DNA from: Bowdeniella nasicola
GTDB lineage: Bacteria > Actinomycetota > Actinomycetes > Actinomycetales > Actinomycetaceae
DNA length: 64,000 bases
Assembly (NCBI RefSeq): GCF_900107735.1
Contig: NZ_FNQV01000010.1
Span: forward strand, 62,001-126,000
Reading direction: 5' to 3'
The position numbers were made by a program, and so were the translations under genes. Shown here piece after piece: positions 35,583 to 42,942 of the stretch (position 1 is the first letter of the stretch; each line of letters begins with the position of its first letter). The notes under the pieces were generated by a model. The model did not search any database. It saw only the letters and a list, made by a program, of their open reading frames with translations, and had not been told where the DNA came from.

Positions 35583-35922
35583 CCGAACTAGAACTCCGCG
35601 CTCTTCACTGAGAGGGCGCGGGGTTCTGCATCTCAGCGACGACAAGAACTATCTCGCTGGAGTTCTTGAGGATGTCGGCCAGCCTGGCAACTGTCCAGGC
35701 GCATGAGAGCGACCAACCAGCAATCCCTGATCTCCCCCGTCTTCGAGGTAGCCGAGCGCGCCACGAATGACCTCACCCCCCTCGTCTCCGATCTCAACCG
35801 GGACCGCACCGAGTACGCGCTGGCGTCGGTGCTGCTGGAGGAGGCGTGGATCAGCAGCCGCTGGCGGTCTGAACACCCTAGAGAGGCCAACCCGGCTGTG
35901 GACAGCCCCCGAGAATATACGC
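35583..35922. other. Gap without a confident gene
   Basis: A GC-rich imperfect hairpin at about 35590-35626 may terminate the DUF2188 transcript. The segment 35703-35890 has a coding-like reading (ERATNDLTPLVSDLNRDRTE) that runs out of frame, so it is probably a relic rather than a gene. Confidence 0.4.
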
Positions 35923-36387
35923 ATGAGCATCGACGCGGAATACCCCGGATACCCACGGCATCCTGAACACACCGACTGGCTCCTTGAACTCGGGAGGGCC
36001 ACCTACGCGGCTGCCGGGCTGTCCGGCATCGCTTTCGATCTCCTGAGGGTGCACTCAGGTTTCGAGTCTGAGGACCTGTACAAGGACCCTCTGGGCAGGT
36101 TGCTGGAGAAGTTACGCAGGACCCCTCCCGCAGTAGGCGGGATCGAGGACTTCATCGCCCTGGCCGAAGATGCACTGGTGGTGCGCAACGATGTCCTGCA
36201 CGCCCTCCCCGTGCTGCACGGGTTGCGTCGTCGTCGCAGTGACGATCTCGGCTACGTCCGCAACTACTACGACCTGGCCTCACTCCGGGAGGCTACGCAG
36301 GTCATGCAGAACGCGCGCCGGAAGGGCAATGAGGTGCTCTACGCCGGTGGTGGTGAAGCCGTCAGGCGCTGGGTCGAGAGCGGCTGA
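35923..36387 (+). CDS. HEPN-like protein convergent with a TIR protein
   Basis: 154 residues, mostly helical. The segment LAEDALVVRNDVLHALPV contains R-N-D-V-L-H, the R-x4-H motif that forms the RNase site in HEPN proteins. The flanking region LELGRATYAAAGLSGIAFDLL supplies the expected helices. It ends one base before the stop of the TIR-domain gene on the opposite strand. HEPN proteins often act as toxins or RNases in defence, but nuclease activity is inference from one motif. ATG 35923. Confidence 0.6.
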   Translation: MSIDAEYPGYPRHPEHTDWLLELGRATYAAAGLSGIAFDLLRVHSGFESEDLYKDPLGRLLEKLRRTPPAVGGIEDFIALAEDALVVRNDVLHALPVLHGLRRRRSDDLGYVRNYYDLASLREATQVMQNARRKGNEVLYAGGGEAVRRWVESG

Positions 36388-37107
36388 TCAGTCGGACTCG
36401 GGGCGCACCGCGTTGGCGATCTTCACCGCGACCTGCTCCAGCGTGTCCTCCCCGGTGCTCAGTCCCGACCGGGACGCCAGCAGTGGGCTCTCGTCACGGA
36501 GTTCCTCGTAGGTGATGCCGTGGACGACCGGAATCACCCGGTCAGTGGCCAGCAGGGCCGACAACTCCTTGTCCGCGATGCCCTCGGCTGCGAGGCTCCT
36601 CAGAAGGTTGGGGGTGGCCAGCACGATGCCGATGTGTGACATGCGCAGACCCTTGTCGATCTCTCGCACTAAGGAGGTCCCCAGGGCAACGTCCTTCTCC
36701 GAGAACCACACGCTTACCCCGAACCTCTCCAAGAGGTCGTGGAGTTCCTGCGCGGCTCCTTGACGGTCACCCCAGGCGTGGCACAGGAACACGTCACGAC
36801 GCTCGGGATGCGCTGCCGCCTGACGTTCGGCTTCCGTAGCCACGGCCCCTAAGGTGCGGTCCTCCGTGGCGCGGTAGGTGACGCTCGGGCGGCTGGCCGA
36901 CTGCAACTTCCGGTTCGTGTCCCTCACCCACTTGTCGATTTTGCGCTGAGCGGCCTGCTCGTTTCGACGTTGCTGGGCCTTGACTTCGTTCTCGGCCTTG
37001 CGCTGCGCAGCCTTCAGGTCGCGCTCGAACTGCTGCTCGGCCTTGCGCTGAGCTGCGCGCATCTGAGACCTGATCTGGGACTGGGACGGCATGCGTGGTA
37101 CTGGCAC
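36388..37107 (-). CDS. TIR-domain protein with coiled-coil N-terminus
   Basis: 239 residues from GTG 37107, chosen for AGGAG seven bases upstream. Residues about 8-70 are a charged coiled coil of Arg/Gln/Ala/Lys repeats (QRKAEQQFERDLKAAQRKAE). Residues about 104-200 are a TIR domain: RDVFLCHAWGDRQGAAQEL, then VSVWFSEKDVALGTSLVREI, and ADKELSALLATDRVIPVVHG, where the glutamate of the KEL segment is at the position of the NADase catalytic residue. Bacterial TIR proteins deplete NAD or make nucleotide signals on phage infection. No second sensor gene is certain. Confidence 0.8.
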   Translation of the reverse strand: MPVPRMPSQSQIRSQMRAAQRKAEQQFERDLKAAQRKAENEVKAQQRRNEQAAQRKIDKWVRDTNRKLQSASRPSVTYRATEDRTLGAVATEAERQAAAHPERRDVFLCHAWGDRQGAAQELHDLLERFGVSVWFSEKDVALGTSLVREIDKGLRMSHIGIVLATPNLLRSLAAEGIADKELSALLATDRVIPVVHGITYEELRDESPLLASRSGLSTGEDTLEQVAVKIANAVRPESD

Positions 37108-37196
37108 GTGTGGGCTCCTAACTGATCGGTGGAGTCCAGCATGGCATGGAGCACTGACAGAATTGACGGGCTGAGTCGACAGCGGGGACATATACC

Positions 37197-37385
37197 TCAG
37201 TCTCGGGGAGCCGCTTCACCGTCCGCGAAGCCGTGGTACGCCCGGATGTCCCGCTCGGGCTCAGGAAGTCCATCCCTGCGGGACTGGGCCTCCTTGCGAC
37301 GGTATTCTCGGTCAACGACCTCGAAGACCTCGGCAAGCACCTCTAGGTCAGCCTGGAGGGTGTCCTTGGGGTTCTGCTGGTTCAT
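37197..37385 (-). CDS. Small acidic helical protein upstream of the TIR gene
   Basis: 62 residues starting MNQQNPKDTLQADLEVLAEV. Predicted helical, charged, no cysteines. A GGAG lies about eight bases before the ATG. It is 89 bp upstream of the TIR start on the same strand, so possibly in one transcript. Unknown family; a regulator or immunity role is possible. Confidence 0.5.
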   Translation of the reverse strand: MNQQNPKDTLQADLEVLAEVFEVVDREYRRKEAQSRRDGLPEPERDIRAYHGFADGEAAPRD

Positions 37386-37683
37386 GACGGTCGCTCCGTG
37401 ATGTGGGTTTGCGCTGCTGGGTGCTATAGAAAGTAGACGCACAGGCGTACGAGCACGCTCGGTCGGCTCACTCTGTTGGGTAATTTGGACTGAGTGAACG
37501 AAAGAGTCGCGAAGATCGGAACGCGGTACCCGACGCGGAGCGACGTGGCTACCGCCCAGCGGGTGCATCACCTGCTGGGCGTGTGGGTCCGAAAAAGAAG
37601 TGAGCATCGCCGCTTCAGCCGATTGGGACGGCGGCTAGGCCATTGACCCGAAGGAGTATGGACTTCTTTGCTCCAACTGCCAC

Positions 37684-38028
37684 TTGAAGGCGCCGCAGTT
37701 GGGTTCCGCCGAAGTGTTCTGGGCATGGCTCGCTCGCCACCAGTCCTCAGAGGCTGGCCCAGCGAACGCTACTATAGCGTCTCTGGTTGACAAACTGAAT
37801 CTTCTGCCCGCCGAAGAGCGGGAGACGGCGCTGACTCACGGTGTCGGAATCGCGGTCCTGACCGCGAGCCGAGGCAGGCCAGACCACACGGCCTACCGCG
37901 AAGACTGCGCCGACCGGACGTTTGGTGAGGTGATGGAGGAGGCCCTCAGAATGGTCGTGGACTGGCTGCATGAAGGGTCGCTCGCGCACCGGATAGGCCA
38001 TCCCGAGGAAAGTCTTGACCGAACGTGA
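37684..38028 (+). CDS. Hypothetical protein with an HNH-like start (possible remnant)
   Basis: From TTG 37684 the frame codes 114 residues (MKAPQLGSAEVFWAWLARH...). The open frame extends upstream to 37640 and there reads IDPKEYGLLCSNCHLKAPQ, resembling the C-x2-C-H end of an HNH nuclease domain, but no start codon and the rest of the domain are missing. It may be the 3' part of a decayed HNH gene. It ends 71 bp before the convergent cyclase gene. Confidence 0.4.
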   Translation: MKAPQLGSAEVFWAWLARHQSSEAGPANATIASLVDKLNLLPAEERETALTHGVGIAVLTASRGRPDHTAYREDCADRTFGEVMEEALRMVVDWLHEGSLAHRIGHPEESLDRT

Positions 38029-38099
38029 ACTCAGACGCTACGAGTTCAGCCGCCCCCGGTTTGGTAGCCCAGACGCATTGCCACGAACCACCTAAGTAT

Positions 38100-39053
38100 C
38101 TACAGGCGGTAGCCGCGCTGCGAAACGCGCAGCCTGTCTCTTTCGCGCTTTGCCTCCAGCGCCCTCTCCATCGCCATTCGAGGCATCGTCATGCGAACGC
38201 TGGTGGAGATGTCTCTCTTCGTCTCACCTGCCATGATCGCGTCACAGAACTCCGGCCCGCACTTCTCACACCAACCTGATTTGAGGACAACGGCGGCTTG
38301 GTCGTCCTGTGGGAGACGGTCAACGGTTGTCTCCGTCCAAAGGTTCGCGGACGGACCGTCGTTGCAGTCACAACTGAAGGCGATGTAGTCGTTATTCTTG
38401 AACTTTTCCCACACCTGCTGGGTAACGATCATCTCGTGTCGCTCGGCAGCCTGCGCACACTTGGCTGCGTAGTTGACCGGCCTGCCCGCCCAGACGGCCT
38501 CCTGTTCTGAGACGTTCCGCCGCGTTCCGATCTTCTTGACGAGGGTGCGTGCAGCGTGGACACCCACCTTGTAGCCAGTCTCCGGGGCGTCTGGCCACCG
38601 CTTCTCGAGTCGTTCCACCAGGTCTTCGCTGAACGTCTTGATCGTGACCCCTGCGCACAGTGCTCGCTCGTAGGCCCGGTCGCCCCAGAAGAGGCCGAAT
38701 CCGCCGTCGCCTTGGATGTCGATGAAGTTCGCCTTGAAGTCGTGGAAGATGCGCACCGCACCCTCGACGCTGCTCTTGTAGATGCGGGCGGTCGACTTGT
38801 CGTGCTTGCCGGTACCGAGGTGGGTAGACCCCTTCAGGTCACAGACCACGGCCACAACCTCAGGAAGTTTGATCCACGTGTCGCTGGACGAGGAGGGGAT
38901 GTCCTGGGCCTTGAAGGTGCCGTCCTTCTCCACCACAGGGATGTCGGAGTTGTTCAGAACTGTGTTCACCTCTTCGCCCCGTGCGTCGAGGAGGGAGGTC
39001 AGGAAGGCGGGTTCATCGCTCATATAAACAAGTCTACGGAGCCGGTCTGACAC
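38100..39053 (-). CDS. pycC: Pycsar nucleotide cyclase (PycC-like)
   Basis: 317 residues. Class III nucleotidyl-cyclase domain at about 62-235: metal-binding Asp72 in VVAVVCDLKGST, second metal Asp116 in FIDIQGDGGFGLFWG, and the conserved segments GYKVGVHAARTLVKKIG and GRPVNYAAKCAQAAE. The C-terminus has four cysteines (CDCNDG and CEKCGPEFC), perhaps a zinc site. With the adjacent membrane gene it forms the two-gene Pycsar layout, in which the cyclase makes cCMP or cUMP on phage infection. Base specificity cannot be read here. GTG 39053; ATG 39023 is an alternative. Confidence 0.8.
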   Translation of the reverse strand: MSDRLRRLVYMSDEPAFLTSLLDARGEEVNTVLNNSDIPVVEKDGTFKAQDIPSSSSDTWIKLPEVVAVVCDLKGSTHLGTGKHDKSTARIYKSSVEGAVRIFHDFKANFIDIQGDGGFGLFWGDRAYERALCAGVTIKTFSEDLVERLEKRWPDAPETGYKVGVHAARTLVKKIGTRRNVSEQEAVWAGRPVNYAAKCAQAAERHEMIVTQQVWEKFKNNDYIAFSCDCNDGPSANLWTETTVDRLPQDDQAAVVLKSGWCEKCGPEFCDAIMAGETKRDISTSVRMTMPRMAMERALEAKRERDRLRVSQRGYRL

Positions 39054-39060
39054 TCTTGGG

Positions 39061-39654
39061 CTACCAGCACAGCGCCTGGCCTACGACTACCGCAACCGTG
39101 CCCAGCAGAGACAGGAATCCGAGAAAGATGGCCCGGTTGGCCCACGTGTATTTACGGACGGCTACGCCAGAGTTCGCCACGATCTGACGCGCAAGGTGCT
39201 CGGTGACCGTATTCGGATCAGCCAATGCGACCCTGAGGTGTGCCGCGTACTGGTCGGGCTGGCCCGCAAAGTGCCGATGAACGTCGCCGTAGTAGAGCGG
39301 GTTAAACTTGGTCTGGTCGGGCTCGTGGGCGAACTGGGGCAGGAGACCCAGCGTGGCTGCGCCAGCGGCGAGAAGGAGAAGCAGTCCCGTCAGTCCTTCG
39401 ATCCAGAGCATGGCTGCCGAAGGGCTCCCAGCCTCGACCACGAGCGTGATGAGGCCGGCTGCCAGCACCCCAAGGAAGGCGAGCACCACACCAAGTTTGG
39501 TTTCGGCGTGCTTCACCCACTCGTTGACGTTGGTCAGGACATTCCAAGCCTCTGTGACTGTCGCTGCATCAGGGTCGCTAGCGGACGCGCCGGACAGAGT
39601 GCTTGTGGGTGCAGGAGAGGTCCAAATGCGCCTGAGCCAGTCAAGGAGGGCCAT
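39061..39654 (-). CDS. pycTM: Pycsar membrane effector (PycTM-like)
   Basis: 197 residues. Two helices near 52-73 and 83-105 (LGVVLAFLGVLAAGLITLVV and the LLLLLAAGAATLGLL region), a soluble stretch with FNPLYYGDVHRHF, then LARQIVANSGVAVRKYTWANRA and a C-terminal membrane helix. This order, with Q-I-x3-S and K-Y before the last helix, is that of the DUF5706/Pycsar effector family, which disrupts the membrane when cCMP/cUMP binds. It lies 7 bp upstream of the cyclase gene. It follows the res fragment stop by one base. Confidence 0.78.
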   Translation of the reverse strand: MALLDWLRRIWTSPAPTSTLSGASASDPDAATVTEAWNVLTNVNEWVKHAETKLGVVLAFLGVLAAGLITLVVEAGSPSAAMLWIEGLTGLLLLLAAGAATLGLLPQFAHEPDQTKFNPLYYGDVHRHFAGQPDQYAAHLRVALADPNTVTEHLARQIVANSGVAVRKYTWANRAIFLGFLSLLGTVAVVVGQALCW

Positions 39655-39655
39655 C

Positions 39656-39933
39656 TCAGTAGTCGCTCGCGATGTCGGACTCGTAGAATCCCTTGGCGCT
39701 ATTGGCGTCGCGGATGGTCTGACGGAGGTGGTGCATGGTCAGGTCGACGACACGCCTGGCCTCTCCGGTCTCGGCCACGGACTCGATGCGGCGGAGCTCG
39801 CCCTGGTACTTCTCCGCGAACGCAGCCTGCCCGCGCAACTTGGGCAGGGCATCGGAGAGGTGATGCCCGTGGGGGTCCACCAAGTCTGCGACGACCTGGG
39901 CGGCGTGATCGGTTCCGAAAAAGATGAGGCTGC
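39656..39933 (-). pseudogene. C-terminal fragment of a type III-like restriction subunit (res)
   Basis: About 90 codons ending at the stop one base before pycTM: SLIFFGTDHAAQVVADLVDP, then LPKLRGQAAFAEKYQGELRR, IESVAETGEARRVVDL and a final YESDIASDY. This matches the tail of type III restriction (Res) proteins. It has no start; upstream it is fused out of frame to the repeat copy containing the mod NPPY segment. The N-terminus of such a gene lies at 33141-33281. Confidence 0.68.
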
Positions 39934-40208
39934 CTCGACGTAGTTGTTGTACTTCCAGTCCTTCGCACCCGTGTTGTGTGGCGGGTTCAGTCAGCCGCGA
40001 CACTCGCTACGCCTCCTTCACGGTCTGCGAGTGCTCCAGACCCGCTCTTACCATCGTAGGCAGCGGCACCGACAGAATGCTTGAAGCTGGGCCTGTCGAT
40101 GGCGAGGCGGTTAGTCACGGTCTTGTCGAAGGCCACAGGGCCCTCCAACGCAGAACTCCCGGCCCAGGTGACCCGGGACCGGGAGTTCTCTTGAAGAAAA
40201 GTGGCTAG
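39934..40208. repeat. ~275-bp direct repeat, copy 2
   Basis: Second copy of 34066-34338, same orientation, ending 16 bp from the 3' end of tRNA-Leu. Minus strand reads NPPHNTGAKDWKYNN here (Tyr to His in motif IV). The two copies bound a 5.6-kb segment with the TIR, HEPN-like and Pycsar genes. Confidence 0.9.
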
Positions 40209-40223
40209 TACAGCGAATAGCCA

Positions 40224-40310
40224 TGGTGCTCGAGAGAAGACTTGAACTTCCACGCCCTTACGGGCACACGGACCTGAACCGTGCGCGTCTACCAATTCCG
40301 CCACTCGAGC
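40224..40310 (-). tRNA. tRNA-Leu (anticodon CAG)
   Basis: 87 nt with encoded CCA. Acceptor stem GCTCGAG/CTCGAGC, D arm TGGCGGAATTGGTAGACG, anticodon stem-loop CACGG-TTCAGGT-CCGTG with anticodon CAG, a long variable arm (TGCCCGTAAGGGCGT) typical of tRNA-Leu, and T arm around GTTCAAGTC. In mycobacteria a leucine tRNA also sits next to fhaA. The defence island abuts its 3' end, the usual integration point of islands. Confidence 0.93.
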
Positions 40311-40443
40311 AGCGTTCATTTTGGAACATCAGTATCGTAGCGCGCCTAGCGCGTCGAAGGAAATCTGGGCCAGAGAGATGCTCAGCACACCTCACCCGTT
40401 AGAATCGCAGTGTATAGGTATGTCCAACCCCAGGGGGCCAGCA

Positions 40444-41145
40444 ATGAGCTTTCTCGACAAGTTCGAAAAGAAGGTGGAAAACGTCGTTTCTGGGGCGTTC
40501 TCCAAGGCCTTCCGCTCGGAGATCAAACCCGTCGAGATCGCTTCGGCGGTGCGACGCGCGATGGATGAGCGAGCCGCCGCGGTAGCGCGCGACCGCACGA
40601 TCGCGCCGAATGACTTCAAGGTCACACTCTCGGCGACGGACGAAGACAACTTTGAGGCATGGGGCGCCGACGCCCTGGCCGAGGAAATCGCGGCGGCGGC
40701 GACCGAGCACGCGATGAGCCAGTCCTATTCCTTCGTCGGGCCAGTGCGCGTCACCTTCGATCTCGATTCGGAGCTCACGACGGGCCAGTACCAGATTGCC
40801 TCGGCGACCAAGCGCGGGGCCGTGGCTCCCGCGACGACGTCGAATGCGGCCGAGCGGCACCCCATCGTCGACATTGATGGGCGGCGCTACCTGCTCACTG
40901 GCCCGGTCACCGTCATCGGGCGCGGCTCCGAGGCGGACATCGTCGTCGACGATACGGGCGTGTCACGCAAGCACCTCGAACTGCGGGTCACGCCGCGCGG
41001 CGTGATCGCCACCGACCTCAACTCCACCAACGGGCTGTACGTCGAGGGGCATAAGGTGCCGGCGGCGACGCTCGTGGATGGCAATACGCTGACGATCGGG
41101 CGCACGCGCATCCTGTTCTGGTCGCAGCCGGGAAGCGAGGGCTGA
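40444..41145 (+). CDS. fhaA: FHA-domain protein FhaA (DUF3662 + FHA)
   Basis: 233 residues. The N-terminal DUF3662 domain (about 1-120, MSFLDKFEKKVENVVSGAF) is followed by a short linker and an FHA domain at about 140-228 with VIGRGSEADIVVDDTGVSRK and TDLNSTNGLYVEG. It binds phosphothreonine on PknB targets and links kinase signalling to peptidoglycan synthesis. The linker is much shorter than in mycobacterial FhaA. ATG 40444; ATG 40420 is possible. First gene of the growth operon. Confidence 0.9.
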   Translation: MSFLDKFEKKVENVVSGAFSKAFRSEIKPVEIASAVRRAMDERAAAVARDRTIAPNDFKVTLSATDEDNFEAWGADALAEEIAAAATEHAMSQSYSFVGPVRVTFDLDSELTTGQYQIASATKRGAVAPATTSNAAERHPIVDIDGRRYLLTGPVTVIGRGSEADIVVDDTGVSRKHLELRVTPRGVIATDLNSTNGLYVEGHKVPAATLVDGNTLTIGRTRILFWSQPGSEG

Positions 41146-41149
41146 GCCC

Positions 41150-41632
41150 ATGAGCGAACTCGCCGTCACCCTCCTACGGCTGAGCTACCTCGCCCTCTTG
41201 TGGCTCTTCATCCTCTTTACGCTCGGCGTGCTGCGGCGCGATATCTTCGGCACGACCGTCACCCCCCGCGGCCCGGGACGCCCGCCCAGCAAACCCGCAA
41301 AGCGGCGCGAGGCACGACCGGCGGCTCGCCCCGCGCGCACCGAACCCACGCGCCTCATCGTCACCGAGGGGCCGCTCACCGGCTCCGCGGTGCCGCTGTC
41401 CGGCTCCGCCGTCATCGTCGGGCGGGCCTCGACCTCAACGCTCGTGCTCGATGACGACTACACCTCCTCGCGCCACGCACGGTTCTTCCCGCACGAAGGC
41501 GGCTGGTACCTCGAAGACCTCGACTCGACCAACGGCACGTACGTCAGCGGCACGCGGATCTTCCAGGCGACGCCCGTCGCGCCCGGCACGCCTGTGCGCA
41601 TCGGCCAGCACGTGATGGAGCTGCGCCGATGA
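41150..41632 (+). CDS. fhaB: FHA-domain membrane protein FhaB
   Basis: 160 residues. One membrane helix at about 6-28 (LLRLSYLALLWLFILFTLGVL), a basic Pro/Arg linker, then an FHA domain with VIVGRASTSTLVLDDDYTSS and RHARFF, and DLDSTNGTYVSG. It recruits phosphorylated partners to the division site. Overlaps pstP by four bases. Confidence 0.9.
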   Translation: MSELAVTLLRLSYLALLWLFILFTLGVLRRDIFGTTVTPRGPGRPPSKPAKRREARPAARPARTEPTRLIVTEGPLTGSAVPLSGSAVIVGRASTSTLVLDDDYTSSRHARFFPHEGGWYLEDLDSTNGTYVSGTRIFQATPVAPGTPVRIGQHVMELRR

Positions 41633-42942
41633 GCGTGCAATTCCGCTACGCCGCCCGCTCCGACGTCGGCATCGTGCGCTCGAACAATCAAGACTCGGCC
41701 TACGCCGGGCCCCACCTGCTCGTGCTCGCCGACGGCATGGGCGGCCCCGCGGGCGGCGACATCGCCTCCTCCGTCGCCGTCGCGCACCTCGCGCCGCTCG
41801 ACGATGACGCCCCCGGCGCCGATGACCTCATCGACCTGCTGCGCGGCGCCGTCGAATCCGCGCACGACGAGCTCATGGACCGCTCCGATACCGACCCGGA
41901 GCTGGAGGGGCTCGGCACAACGTGCATCGCGCTGCTGCGCTCGGGCACGAAACTCGGCATGGTCCACATCGGCGATTCGCGCGCCTACGTGCTGCGCGAA
42001 GGGACGCTGCACCAGGTGACGACGGACCACACCTACGTCCAGCACCTCGTCGACATCGGGCGCCTGACCCCCGACGAGGCCGAACACCACCCGATGCGCA
42101 ACATGATCCTGCGGGCGCTCGGCGATACCGACGGCGAAGTCCTGCTCGATACCTCGGTGCGCGAGGCCCACCCGGGCGAGCGCTGGCTGCTCGCCTCCGA
42201 CGGACTTTTTGGCGTCGTCTCGGCCGAAACGATCACCGAAACGCTCACCGAGCACGAAGACGTAGATGCGTGCGCCGACGAGCTCATTCACCTCGCGCTG
42301 CGAGCCGGAGCGCCCGATAACGTCACCGTCATCGTGTGCGACATCCTCGATTCCAACCTCCTCGCCGACGGGCACCAGCCCTCGACGACGCCGCAGATCG
42401 TCGGCGCCGCCGCGACCGACCGACTCGCGCGCACCCGGGCATCGCTCAATTCGGGCGCCGCCGGCCGGGCCGCGAACCTGCGACCGGCACGCGCGGCCGA
42501 GCCCGATGAGGAGGCCCCGGCGCCCAAACGGCGCGGGCGGATCATCGGGCGCGCGCTCGGCGCCCTGCTCATCCTGCTCATCCTGGCCGGAGGCCTCGCC
42601 GCCGGCTACTCGTGGACGCGCACCCAGTTCTATATCGCCGAGGACGAGGGCGTCGTCACCGTCTTCCAAGGGATCCCCCAAAAGCTCGGGCCGATCTCGC
42701 TGTCCGACGTTCACCACCGCACCGACATCGACGTCGACGCGCTGCCCGATTACGCCAAATCGCGCCTCACCACGCCGACGACGCGCTCCTCGCTGGAGGA
42801 GGCCGATGCCGTCGTCGCGAACTTCCGTTCCCTCGCTAGGCCCTCGCTCGCCGAGGAATCCACCCCCGACGCCACTGAGTCGCCCACCCCCAGCGAGTCG
42901 CCCACACCGAGTGATTCCCCGTCGCCAAGCGAGTCGCCCTAA
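41629..42942 (+). CDS. pstP: PP2C-family serine/threonine phosphatase
   Basis: 437 residues. PP2C domain (about 1-235) with metal motifs RSNNQDSAY, LADGMGGPAGGD, GDSRAYVL and the DNVTVIVCD end. A membrane helix follows at about 308-328 (GALLILLILAGGLAAGY), then an external domain and a tail of Ser/Pro/Thr/Glu repeats. It reverses PknA/PknB phosphorylation. Overlaps fhaB by four bases and rodA by one (TAATG). Confidence 0.93.
   Translation: MSVQFRYAARSDVGIVRSNNQDSAYAGPHLLVLADGMGGPAGGDIASSVAVAHLAPLDDDAPGADDLIDLLRGAVESAHDELMDRSDTDPELEGLGTTCIALLRSGTKLGMVHIGDSRAYVLREGTLHQVTTDHTYVQHLVDIGRLTPDEAEHHPMRNMILRALGDTDGEVLLDTSVREAHPGERWLLASDGLFGVVSAETITETLTEHEDVDACADELIHLALRAGAPDNVTVIVCDILDSNLLADGHQPSTTPQIVGAAATDRLARTRASLNSGAAGRAANLRPARAAEPDEEAPAPKRRGRIIGRALGALLILLILAGGLAAGYSWTRTQFYIAEDEGVVTVFQGIPQKLGPISLSDVHHRTDIDVDALPDYAKSRLTTPTTRSSLEEADAVVANFRSLARPSLAEESTPDATESPTPSESPTPSDSPSPSESP

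Noticed and set aside
38556-39050. 164-residue plus-strand frame opposite pycC
   Set aside because: Antisense of a cyclase gene with clear motifs; no ribosome site.
34066-40208. Integrase-driven genomic island with classic tRNA att sites
   Set aside because: There is no integrase gene, and the first repeat copy carries no tRNA fragment, so the repeats look like a duplicated relic rather than attL/attR.
39987-40319. 110-residue minus-strand frame covering the tRNA and the repeat
   Set aside because: Its first part is the translated tRNA-Leu gene and the rest is the duplicated relic sequence.
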